Shown: positions 1 to 6,583, numbered from the stretch's first letter. The stretch: 10,104 bases of DNA from an uncultured Bacilli bacterium (GCA_947626215.1 CANQRJ010000045.1:1-10104), one strand, 5' to 3'. Translations and numbers: made by a program. Notes: generated by a model from the letters alone, not told the origin.

Positions 1-19
1 TTTCGGTTAGTATATAAAT

Positions 20-112
20 CACCAATTCACTTGAGAAGGCGAATTGGTGCTAGTATCACACTAGTCAACCCCTTTTTATTCTTTTATGAAGAACTCCTGC
101 GGGGGTTCTTCA
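20..112 (+). other. Cluster of three RNA hairpins, tail of an unidentified upstream transcript
   Basis: Three stems can be folded by eye. Hairpin 1 pairs CACCAATTC (20-28) with GAATTGGTG (41-49), nine perfect pairs. Hairpin 2 follows directly: CTAGT (50-54) with ACTAG (60-64). Hairpin 3 pairs TGAAGAACTCC (87-97) with GGGGTTCTTCA (102-112), 11 pairs with one G-U. AACCCC at 67-72 could instead pair with GGGGTT at 102-107, so two exclusive folds are possible. With the terminator at 130-155 this looks like the 3' part of a structured RNA or a long 3' UTR. It matches no riboswitch, tmRNA, SRP, 6S, RNase P or tRNA consensus that I recognise. The 5' end lies at or beyond the window edge. Confidence 0.4.
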
Positions 113-129
113 AAAGTGGTTATTAAAAG

Positions 130-155
130 TCTATCCCTTAAAGGATAGATTTTTT
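130..155 (+). terminator. Rho-independent terminator upstream of recG
   Basis: TCTATCC (130-136) pairs with GGATAGA (143-149) across a 6-nt loop and is followed by six T residues (150-155). It ends whatever is transcribed from the left edge and insulates recG from it. Confidence 0.8.
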
Positions 156-174
156 CTATGAAAAAGTTTATACT
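146..174 (+). promoter_or_regulatory. Probable recG promoter
   Basis: TATACT at 169-174 is a good -10 box. At 17 bp spacing the -35 would be TAGATT (146-151), only 3/6 to TTGACA and overlapping the terminator stem. Transcription would begin near 181, giving a leader of about 12 nt that is little more than the ribosome-binding site. It is supported by the terminator just upstream, which leaves recG needing its own promoter. Confidence 0.4.
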
Positions 175-181
175 AAGTATT

Positions 182-187
182 AGGTGA
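182..187 (+). promoter_or_regulatory. Ribosome-binding site that decides the recG start
   Basis: AGGTGA lies five bases before the ATG at 193. The longest reading frame could open at GTG 184, but that GTG is part of this Shine-Dalgarno sequence and has no upstream site of its own, so ATG 193 is preferred. Confidence 0.7.
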
Positions 188-192
188 TTCTT

Positions 193-2175
193 ATGGATTT
201 AAAGCATATCAAAGGAATTGGAGATAAAACAATTGAAACTCTTTATGATTCTAATATCTATAGTGTGGAAGAACTTGTTTCTTATTTTCCTTATCGTTAT
301 CAAGTATTACAACCTGAGATTTTGGAAGATGCCAAAGAAAAAGTAGGAATTACTATTAATGCTCGTGTATGTGGTCCATCTAAAGTATCTTATATTCGGA
401 AAAACTTTAATTCGTTACGTTTTTTATGTGATACTTATGGAAAACAAATTCAAGTGGTGATTTTTAATCGTGCTTTTTTAAAACCTAAATTAACCATCGG
501 GCAAGATGTAACTTTAATTGGAAAATATGACGCGAAGAAAAATACTTTTACGGCTAATGATATAAAGTTCACAAAATTAGAACAAACACGAATTCTTCCT
601 ATTTATCATTTCATAAAAGGCTTAAAAAATAGTACACTTGAAAAACTTATTTTAAATGCTTTACATGAAATTAAAAATTTTGAGCAAATTCTTCCTTTTG
701 AAGTTGAAAAGAAATATTCTTTTTTATCGAAAGAGGAAAGTTTTTACGAAATTCATCATCCGAGTCATTTAGAAAAAATGGAACTTGCAAAAAAAAGATT
801 TATTTATGAAGAATTATTTGAGTTTTTATTTAAAGTTCAATATTTAAAATTAATAAAAGAAGAAGAAATTGGTGTTTCTAAAAAAGTGGATCGATTTAAA
901 ATTGAAAAGTTAATTCAAAGTCTTCCTTTTTCTTTAACAACGGATCAAGAAAAAGTGATTGAAGAGGGATTAAATGATTTAGAAAAACCAAAGAGAATGA
1001 ATCGCTTATTACTCGGTGATGTGGGCTCTGGAAAAACCATTGTCGCGACGGTTTTAATGTACGCCAATGTTTTGAATCAATATCAATGTGCTTTTTTAGC
1101 TCCTACAGAAGTTTTGGCTACTCAACATTTTTATTCAATTCGAGACATTTTAAAAGAAACAGATGTGGAAATTGAACTTTTAGTAGGAAGTATGACTAAA
1201 AAAGAAAAAGAAGTGGTTATGAAAAAGGTTCAAAATCATGATGTCGATATTTTAATTGGAACTCATGCGATTTTAAATGAAAATTTATTTTTTCAACGAT
1301 TAGGTTTTATTGTAACCGATGAACAACATCGTTTTGGAGTTCACCAAAGGGATTTATTGAAAAATAAAGGGGAACTTCCTGATATGCTTTTTATGAGTGC
1401 AACTCCGATACCGAGGACGTATGCCCTTACGATTTATGGAGATATGGATACTTCTTTTATTAAAGAAAAACCGAGTGGAAGAAAAGATATTGTGACTAAA
1501 GTATTAAAAGAAAGTGATTTAAAAGAGGCTTTGTTTAAAACTTTAGAAGAAATAAAAAAAGGTCACCAAGTTTATGTGGTCGCACCTATGATTTTAGAAA
1601 ATGATTCTAATTTAAAAGATGTAAATTTACTAAAAGAAAAATTTGATGTTGCTTTTCATGGAAAGATTCCAATCGGTGTGTTACATGGAAAAATGAAAAA
1701 GAAAGAAAAAGAAGATGTCATGAACGATTTTAAACTTGGAAACACTAAGATATTAATTTCTACGACTGTAATTGAAGTAGGTGTGGATGTCAAAAATGCA
1801 ACATTGATGATTATTTTTAATGCCGAACGATTTGGTTTAGCTACATTGCATCAGTTAAGAGGTCGTGTAGGAAGAAATGATGAACTTTCTTTTTGCTATT
1901 TAATTTGTGATGAAGAAAAAGACCGATTAAAGGTTTTAGAAGAAAGTAACGATGGTTTTTATATAAGTGAAAAAGATTTTGAATTTCGTGGTGAAGGAGA
2001 TTTATTTGGAGTTAAACAAAGTGGAGATATGACTTTTAAAATTGCAAATTTAAAAAGAGATTATTCTATATTATTGGAATTAAAAAAAGAAGTCTTACAC
2101 TTTCTTGACACAAAAGAATATCAAAATTACCCTTATTATGAAAAAATTGTAGATCAAATTGATTTTACTAATTGA
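193..2175 (+). CDS. recG: ATP-dependent DNA helicase RecG
   Basis: RecG is a cytoplasmic superfamily 2 DNA translocase that remodels stalled replication forks and branch-migrates Holliday junctions. The 660-residue product is near the usual length of about 680. The N-terminal part holds the OB-fold wedge region; its opening (LKHIKGIGDKTIETL) is typical. Helicase motifs appear in order: Walker A GDVGSGKT (275-282), DEQHRFGV (376-383), MSATPIPRT (401-409), HGKM, STTVIEVGVDV, and QLRGRVGR (554-561). The C-terminal FEFRGEGDLFGVKQSG segment is the RecG/Mfd-type end. The gene is monocistronic: a terminator lies upstream, and downstream an independent promoter begins within its stop codon. The frame contains no tryptophan codon and ends at TGA. 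Motif content makes the call secure. Confidence 0.97.
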   Translation: MDLKHIKGIGDKTIETLYDSNIYSVEELVSYFPYRYQVLQPEILEDAKEKVGITINARVCGPSKVSYIRKNFNSLRFLCDTYGKQIQVVIFNRAFLKPKLTIGQDVTLIGKYDAKKNTFTANDIKFTKLEQTRILPIYHFIKGLKNSTLEKLILNALHEIKNFEQILPFEVEKKYSFLSKEESFYEIHHPSHLEKMELAKKRFIYEELFEFLFKVQYLKLIKEEEIGVSKKVDRFKIEKLIQSLPFSLTTDQEKVIEEGLNDLEKPKRMNRLLLGDVGSGKTIVATVLMYANVLNQYQCAFLAPTEVLATQHFYSIRDILKETDVEIELLVGSMTKKEKEVVMKKVQNHDVDILIGTHAILNENLFFQRLGFIVTDEQHRFGVHQRDLLKNKGELPDMLFMSATPIPRTYALTIYGDMDTSFIKEKPSGRKDIVTKVLKESDLKEALFKTLEEIKKGHQVYVVAPMILENDSNLKDVNLLKEKFDVAFHGKIPIGVLHGKMKKKEKEDVMNDFKLGNTKILISTTVIEVGVDVKNATLMIIFNAERFGLATLHQLRGRVGRNDELSFCYLICDEEKDRLKVLEESNDGFYISEKDFEFRGEGDLFGVKQSGDMTFKIANLKRDYSILLELKKEVLHFLDTKEYQNYPYYEKIVDQIDFTN

Positions 2176-2200
2176 CAGGTTTTTAAATTTTTTATATACT
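2172..2200 (+). promoter_or_regulatory. Consensus sigma-A-type promoter of a small RNA
   Basis: TTGACA (2172-2177) is a perfect -35 and TATACT (2195-2200) a 5/6 -10, separated by exactly 17 bp of T/A-rich spacer. The -35 overlaps the recG stop codon (TGA, 2173-2175). Predicted start of transcription is near 2207. This is the strongest promoter in the window, and no protein gene lies between it and the terminator at 2278-2303. Confidence 0.8.
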
Positions 2201-2206
2201 TTATAT

Positions 2207-2303
2207 AGCATAGCTATAAACGCTATGCCGATACGCATTTACGATCACTTCTGAATGTGTATCAACAAACCCCCTGTGAGAGCATTTGTGCTCTCTTTTT
2301 TTT
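2207..2303 (+). ncRNA. Predicted small non-coding RNA of about 97 nt, unknown family
   Basis: This is a self-contained transcription unit between a consensus promoter and a strong intrinsic terminator, with no convincing ORF; the longest ATG frame at its 5' end is MPIRIYDHF with no ribosome-binding site. Three hairpins are visible. The first pairs GCATAGC (2208-2214) with GCTATGC (2222-2228), starting at the predicted 5' end. The second pairs GATACGCATT (2230-2239) with AATGTGTATC (2254-2263), ten pairs with one G-U and a 14-nt loop. The third is the terminator stem. Two segments stay single-stranded: the loop with GATCACTTCT (2243-2252), which resembles the 16S rRNA anti-Shine-Dalgarno tail, and the linker with ACCCCCT (2269-2275). 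Both are complementary to purine-rich ribosome-binding sites, as in many trans-acting Gram-positive sRNAs. I recognise no known family. A regulatory role is inference. Confidence 0.65.
2278..2303 (+). terminator. Rho-independent terminator of the small RNA
   Basis: GAGAGCA (2278-2284) pairs perfectly with TGCTCTC (2289-2295) over a TTTG loop, followed by eight T residues (2296-2303). On the - strand the same hairpin is followed by ACAGGGG, not a U-run, so it should work only for + strand transcripts. Confidence 0.9.
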
Positions 2304-2309
2304 GTTACA

Positions 2310-3851
2310 TTATATTTCTATATTTCGTTCTGTTTCTTTTTCGTTTAATACAAAATAATTAGTTGTAAGTAATAGACTTGCAATAGAAATGGCATTTTTT
2401 AAACTCGTTAAAACCACTTCAAATGGATCTTTTACTGATGTATCAGAAATACTTTCAAACTCATTTAGTCTTGCATTATAAACTTTGGTAAAAAGACTTT
2501 CCTTTAACGTTTCATAAACGGATTCTTTTTCTACTCCACAATTATCTAATATTTGATAAAAAGGACTAGATAAAGTAGATAAACAAACTTTAGAACCCAT
2601 CGTTATCCCTTCTATTTTTTCTTTTATTTGTAATAAACTCACTCCTCCACCCACTACTACTCCTTTTTTCGTCATCTCTAACGCACAAAAAGCATCTTCC
2701 ATTCGCATTTTCTTTTCTCGGATACTTGTTTTAGAAATTCCTCCTATAAAAACTAAAATAAGACCTACAGATAATTTGGCATATCGTTCTTCTAAAAATT
2801 CTTTTTCATACTCACTATCACAAAGAAGGATTTCTTTTTTTAACTTTTCTTGGTACTTTTCTAATTTTTTAGACTTGGTAATTGAAAAAAGAACAAATCG
2901 TTTTTCTTTTGAAAAATACCCTAACTTTCCTATATGACTCCAACTTAGTATTTCCCCACGATTTTTATTCCAAATTTTAGAAGACGAAATGACTTCTAAG
3001 TCCTTTAAAATTTCTTTCCTTCGATTAGCATACTCTGGAACTTCTAAACATAAAATTTTATTTTCATGATTGAAATCAAAATAAGCACATTCTTGCAACA
3101 CTTCTTCATAAAAATGATTCGCTAAAATAATCAAATGTTTTTCTTCTTTTAAAATTGGATTTAGGGTTTCACTAATCTCTTCTAAATTTTCTAGTTCTCC
3201 ATCTATTAATAGTACGTAAGGATTTAAAAGACTATCTTTTTCTTTCATGATATTCGAGTCTATTTCTATTTCTAAAGAATAACCAAAAAGTTGTTCATAA
3301 GTCGTATCCTCTTTATTCGTTTCTATTAAATGAATGGCATTTTTTTGTTTTACTTTTTGGTAAACTTCATAAATAAAGGTTCCTAACTCTTCTTCATTAC
3401 ACGAAAGTTTAGAGACTTCTAAATAATCTTTTTTTAAAGGTTTTCTTTTTAAATTCCTTAATTCTTTTTCTAACACTTTTAAAAAATTTTCCATTTCCTT
3501 TTTTAATAAAATCGGAGAATAACCTTCATTTATCACTTTAAACCCTTCATCTATTAATTTTTCTAATAAAACTAACGTTGTAGTGGTTCCATCTCCTACT
3601 AATTCATTGGTTTTTAAAGAAGATTCTTTCGCAATTTCTAAAATTCCATTGATTACAGGGTCGTCACTTTCAATATTTCTTGCAATAGTCACTCCATCAT
3701 TCGTAATATATGGAAGAAGTTCATTACTACTAATTAAAACATTTTCTCCTAAAGGTCCTAAAGTAATTTTCACGGCATCACAAAGTAAATGAATCGATTC
3801 CAAAATACTTTCTTGTATTTCTTTTCCTTTTAATACTTTTCTCATCTTCAT
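2310..3851 (-). CDS. Divergent GroEL-like (group I) chaperonin, stand-alone
   Basis: The 513-residue product has a chaperonin equatorial core: TLGPLGENV (30-38), NDGVT (D52), GDGTTTT (D87), the catalytic-aspartate segment MRMEDAF (D386, equivalent to E. coli GroEL D398), GGGVSLL (401-407), and DPFEVV (D475) with SLLLTT. The ATPase should therefore be intact. The apical domain (about 190-370) is very unlike GroEL. By-eye alignment replaces Y203, F204, L234, V263 and V264 with I, E, S, A and Y, and PGFGDRRK reads PEYANRRK. The GGM-rich tail is absent and no groES is in the window. The start ATG (3851) overlaps the preceding stop in an ATGA. A second ATG at 3845 sits 8 nt from GGGG and is possible. 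The frame could extend to a TTG at 3878, but that would lie within the upstream gene. It is last in the radical SAM operon, so a specialised client is plausible. Confidence 0.88.
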   Translation of the reverse strand: MKMRKVLKGKEIQESILESIHLLCDAVKITLGPLGENVLISSNELLPYITNDGVTIARNIESDDPVINGILEIAKESSLKTNELVGDGTTTTLVLLEKLIDEGFKVINEGYSPILLKKEMENFLKVLEKELRNLKRKPLKKDYLEVSKLSCNEEELGTFIYEVYQKVKQKNAIHLIETNKEDTTYEQLFGYSLEIEIDSNIMKEKDSLLNPYVLLIDGELENLEEISETLNPILKEEKHLIILANHFYEEVLQECAYFDFNHENKILCLEVPEYANRRKEILKDLEVISSSKIWNKNRGEILSWSHIGKLGYFSKEKRFVLFSITKSKKLEKYQEKLKKEILLCDSEYEKEFLEERYAKLSVGLILVFIGGISKTSIREKKMRMEDAFCALEMTKKGVVVGGGVSLLQIKEKIEGITMGSKVCLSTLSSPFYQILDNCGVEKESVYETLKESLFTKVYNARLNEFESISDTSVKDPFEVVLTSLKNAISIASLLLTTNYFVLNEKETERNIEI

Positions 3852-4597
3852 GGCCCCATTTCTATTAAATATTTCCAATATTTTTTAGGCATAAAATTTC
3901 TTTGACAATTTTTATTTTCTCTTTCTTGAATCGCGATGGTATCAAAAAACGTTTTCCATAATTTCTCCATTTCAAGTTCTTCATCACTAAAAATTAAATC
4001 TAATTTTTTAATTTGACTTTCTTCTACAAAATTTAATTTTTTTTCAGTATAGAAAGCATAAATGTTTCTTTTTACATCATGAATCACAAAAGACTCATTT
4101 GGCATTCTTCTTACAAAATGATAAGCAAGAGAAAAAAGAATACAATTTTCTGGTTCCATCTTGGCATATAAAAAACCATTTTTCATTTCTTTAAATCTTA
4201 AAAATCCTTTCATTTTATGAGTTTCTCTATGAACATATTTTTCTATTTTTAATACTTCATTCACACATTTTAAATCTCGATGTTGATAAATGGTTTTAGG
4301 ATTTTTTAAAGCATGAAGTAAAAAATAATAAAGAATTAGTTCTTTTTTAGGATGACTCGATAAAAAAACTGTTTTTACGGTTTGAAGGACTGGACTTCCT
4401 ACTCTTTCTTTCCATATTTCATAAATATTTAATAAATTACTTTTCACTTTGAAAGACTCATCTACCAAATTAGGTACAAAATTTCTTTCACTTACAATAT
4501 CTATAGGTTTCCATCTATTTTGAATTAAATAATAAATCGTATATAAAAGTTCTTCTAAAGAATCTTCATAGATATAAATAAAATTACTCGCTTTCAT
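3848..4597 (-). CDS. TIGR03915/DUF4130 family DNA metabolism protein, partner of the radical SAM gene
   Basis: The 249-residue protein matches the conserved family that almost always sits beside the TIGR03916 radical SAM gene, sometimes with a family 4 uracil-DNA glycosylase domain. Visible signatures are IYIYEDSLEELL at the N-terminus, HKMKGFLRF (127-135), IHDVKR (172-177), LWKTFFDTIAIQERENK (213-229) and RNFMPKKYWK (233-242). There is no glycosylase domain here. The biochemical role is unproven; DNA repair or base modification is inferred from the partner. The gene starts 14 nt inside the end of the upstream gene without a clear Shine-Dalgarno sequence, and its stop overlaps the chaperonin start, so translation of all three is probably coupled. 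The start is supported by the family's usual N-terminus beginning right at the first strand. Confidence 0.9.
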   Translation of the reverse strand: MKASNFIYIYEDSLEELLYTIYYLIQNRWKPIDIVSERNFVPNLVDESFKVKSNLLNIYEIWKERVGSPVLQTVKTVFLSSHPKKELILYYFLLHALKNPKTIYQHRDLKCVNEVLKIEKYVHRETHKMKGFLRFKEMKNGFLYAKMEPENCILFSLAYHFVRRMPNESFVIHDVKRNIYAFYTEKKLNFVEESQIKKLDLIFSDEELEMEKLWKTFFDTIAIQERENKNCQRNFMPKKYWKYLIEMGP

Positions 4598-5807
4598 AAA
4601 ATAAACTTAATTGTTGTCCTTTCTTGTCTTCTATTTTTTCTTTCGTTTCTAATACTAAATTTTTTTCAATAAAATCTTTTTGAAATACCTCTTTATTGGC
4701 AAAGTAAACGCCATTACACAAGATAAAATATTTGGCTCTTTTTACAGAAATACCCATTTTTTTTAAATCTTCAAATGTAATTGTAAATACTTTTCTTCCT
4801 TGAATAATTTTTTTAGCACTGGTAGGTCCAATTCCTGGGACTTTTAATAAATCATAATAACTTGCTTTATTAATTTCTTTTGGAAATTCACTTAAATGTC
4901 TTAAAGCCCAGTCTGCTTTAGGATCTACTAAAATATTAAAGTTTGGATGCAAGGGATCTAAAAGTTGTTCTACTTTATAATGATAAAATCTTAATAAGAA
5001 ATCTGCTTGATAAAGACGGTGCTCTCTTTGTAAGGGTGGGAGTTCTAAGGCAGGCAGAAATGGATCTTTATTGACTGAGATATAAGCCGAATAAAATACT
5101 CGTTTTAAATCATATGTTTCATATAAAAAACTGCTTCGATTCATGATGTCATAATCACTATCTTTACTTGCACCTATAATCATTTGGGTACTTTCTCCGG
5201 CAGGAGTGAATACCTTACTTTTATTTTGTTTGACTACATCCATAATATGCTCGATTTTTTGATAATTTTTGTTAGGCGCTAAAAGTTTTAATCCATTTTC
5301 ACTTGGTAGCTCAGTATTGACACTTAACCGATCTACTAAAAGTCCTAATTTTTTGACTAAGTAGTCGCTCGCGCCAGGAATTGCCTTTGCATGAATATAC
5401 CCAGAAAAATGATATTTATGTCGTAGTAAAAAAATGGTTTCAATTAATTTTTCCATTGTATAATCAGGACTTTTATATACTCCTGAACTTAAAAATAAAC
5501 CTTCAATATAATTTCTTCGATAAAAAGATAAGGTGATCTCACAAATTTCCTCAGGTGTAAAGATAGCTCGTTTGACACGATTTGTTTTTCTGTTCACACA
5601 ATACTTACAATCAAACATACAACAATTTGTCATGAGTATTTTAAGTAAAGAAATACATCTTCCATCATTAGAAAATGAGTGACAAATGCCTGAGATTGCC
5701 CCGGCACCTAACCCTCCTTTATTTTCACGCGCACTTCCACTGGATGAACAAGAGGCATCATACTTGGCAGAATCGGCTAAAATTTCTAGTTTCTCTTTGA
5801 TTGTCAT
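4584..5807 (-). CDS. Putative DNA modification/repair radical SAM protein (TIGR03916 family)
   Basis: The 407-residue radical SAM enzyme has the 4Fe-4S/SAM motif CMFDCKYC (C63, C67, C70). It carries the family's extra conserved cysteines in YDASCSSSGS (C20) and GICHSFSNDGRCISLLK (C42, C51). Later blocks are SVNTELPSENGLKLLAP (162-178), STQMIIGASKDSD (206-218) and VFYSAYISV (237-245). A helix-hairpin-helix, VPGIGPTSAKKII (323-335), suggests non-specific DNA binding. The C-terminus ends QLSLFYESE; QLSLF (399-403) fits the bacterial sliding-clamp binding motif. The substrate is unknown; repair or modification of DNA is inferred from the family, the HhH and the partner gene. It is first in a three-gene operon, preceded by AGGGTGA six bases before the ATG. 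Confidence 0.92.
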   Translation of the reverse strand: MTIKEKLEILADSAKYDASCSSSGSARENKGGLGAGAISGICHSFSNDGRCISLLKILMTNCCMFDCKYCVNRKTNRVKRAIFTPEEICEITLSFYRRNYIEGLFLSSGVYKSPDYTMEKLIETIFLLRHKYHFSGYIHAKAIPGASDYLVKKLGLLVDRLSVNTELPSENGLKLLAPNKNYQKIEHIMDVVKQNKSKVFTPAGESTQMIIGASKDSDYDIMNRSSFLYETYDLKRVFYSAYISVNKDPFLPALELPPLQREHRLYQADFLLRFYHYKVEQLLDPLHPNFNILVDPKADWALRHLSEFPKEINKASYYDLLKVPGIGPTSAKKIIQGRKVFTITFEDLKKMGISVKRAKYFILCNGVYFANKEVFQKDFIEKNLVLETKEKIEDKKGQQLSLFYESE

Positions 5808-5813
5808 AATAAG

Positions 5814-5855
5814 TCACCCTAGAAACATTATACTATAAATTATTTCAAAAGTCAC
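5814..5855 (-). promoter_or_regulatory. Promoter and ribosome-binding site of the radical SAM-chaperonin operon
   Basis: On the - strand, GTGACT (5855-5850, 4/6 to TTGACA) and a perfect TATAAT (5832-5827) are separated by 17 bp. Transcription would start near 5820, directly at the AGGGTGA Shine-Dalgarno (5820-5814), giving a leader of about 13 nt with no room for attenuation. Confidence 0.7.
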
Positions 5856-5893
5856 GAACAAATGATTGCTAATTTTTGGCAATTTTATTTCAT

Positions 5894-5923
5894 AAAAAAA
5901 TACTTAATGAAAATCATTAAGCA
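5894..5923 (-). terminator. Rho-independent terminator after the redox protein gene
   Basis: Read on the - strand, TGCTTAATG (5923-5915) pairs with CATTAAGTA (5909-5901) across a 5-nt loop, nine pairs with one G-U, followed by seven U (5900-5894). The + strand side is followed by CTTTTTC, so weak activity in that direction is possible. Confidence 0.8.
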
Positions 5924-5930
5924 CTTTTTC

Positions 5931-6512
5931 TTATTCATTTTTTTTAGAGTTTACTTTATAGCCTAGTAAAAGACCAATCACAATTACCACACCGAAAATA
6001 AATGCTAAAACAATTCCTCTTGAATTAGTTTCTTCTGGATCATCTAAAACATCTTCCACTACATCATAAGGTTCTTCTTCATTTTGAAAACTTTCTAAGT
6101 TAGATGCAATGTCTTCATCATAGTCACTGGCATAGCCATCAAAAGTTTTTTCTCCAATCACCATATATGGATAACCAGATGGCACAAAGTTAAATTTAGC
6201 TCCTACTTTTTTATATAATGCCCAGTTATCTTTATTGTCTTTTACTTCATAAACAATAACATTTACTTGATATTTATCTATAATAGATGAAACATAAGTT
6301 AATAATCGGTTACAATAAGGACAACCATTTCCTCTAAAAATGTAAACATTAGGTAGAGACTCATCATATTCTTTCTCGGTATGGGTACATTCTAGTCCTT
6401 CGGTGTCACAGGCTTCTTTTAAGGTTTCTGTTACATAAATTTTTTCTTCGGCATGACAAATTCCCATGAACATAAACATAGAAACAATTAAAGTAAATAC
6501 TATTTTTTTCAA
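5931..6512 (-). CDS. Secreted, membrane-anchored thioredoxin-fold protein with CPYC motif
   Basis: The 193-residue product has a Sec-type signal peptide (MKK, hydrophobic run, then CHA/EE near 21-22). Its thioredoxin-fold domain has a glutaredoxin-like CPYC (C64, C67) in IFRGNGCPYCNRL, and GYPYMVI supplies the probable cis-proline (P115). An acidic linker (EEEPYDVVEDVLDDPEE) leads to one membrane helix (about 166-185) and a basic tail KVNSKKNE, so the redox domain should face outside. Two further cysteines (C35, C42) could form a disulfide. It probably reduces or exchanges disulfides outside the membrane; no partner is visible. The start is set at TTG 6512: AGAAAGAAGTGA (6529-6518) is an extended ribosome-binding site six bases upstream. 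The alternative GTG 6521 is part of that site and would add three residues. Confidence 0.85.
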   Translation of the reverse strand: MKKIVFTLIVSMFMFMGICHAEEKIYVTETLKEACDTEGLECTHTEKEYDESLPNVYIFRGNGCPYCNRLLTYVSSIIDKYQVNVIVYEVKDNKDNWALYKKVGAKFNFVPSGYPYMVIGEKTFDGYASDYDEDIASNLESFQNEEEPYDVVEDVLDDPEETNSRGIVLAFIFGVVIVIGLLLGYKVNSKKNE

Positions 6513-6517
6513 AAAAA

Positions 6518-6543
6518 TCACTTCTTTCTCGAAACCTAGTATA
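6518..6543 (-). promoter_or_regulatory. Extended -10 promoter and extended ribosome-binding site of the redox protein gene
   Basis: TGATATACT on the - strand (6546-6538) is an extended -10 (TGn plus TATACT at 6543-6538); the -35 at 17 bp spacing (TAGTCT) is poor. Downstream, AGAAAGAAGTGA (6529-6518) closely follows AGAAAGGAGGTGA, the full complement of the 16S rRNA 3' tail. Its last nine bases with the following T (AGAAGTGAT) are exactly complementary to 2244-2252 of the predicted small RNA. Confidence 0.55.
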
Positions 6544-6553
6544 TCACAAATAG

Positions 6554-6583
6554 AAAAAAAAGACTATTTTATTCGTCTTTTTT
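6554..6583 (-). terminator. Possible weak terminator overlapping the end of nifJ
   Basis: On the - strand AAAAAAGAC (6583-6575) pairs with GTCTTTTTT (6564-6556) across a 10-nt loop that contains the nifJ stop codon, and two more U follow. The stem is mostly A-U, so termination may be partial and some nifJ transcripts could continue into the redox gene. Confidence 0.4.

Noticed and set aside
1..126. Open frame from the left edge to TAA 124-126, about 41 codons
   Set aside because: It uses codons rare in the neighbouring genes (CGG, CTG, GGG), the peptide resembles nothing I recognise, and the DNA is explained better by nested perfect hairpins and a terminator.
2225..2254. Nine-codon ORF (MPIRIYDHF) inside the small RNA
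   Set aside because: There is no ribosome-binding site, it lies within both RNA stems, and its length is what chance would give.
3583..3792. + strand open frame of 69 codons opposite the chaperonin gene
   Set aside because: It is a shadow of the conserved ATPase-coding region, has no Shine-Dalgarno, and the peptide has no recognisable features.
6449..6475. Lipoprotein signal in the redox protein (MGIC)
   Set aside because: The residue before Cys is Ile, which does not fit the lipobox; cleavage after CHA and a C-terminal membrane helix explain the sequence better.
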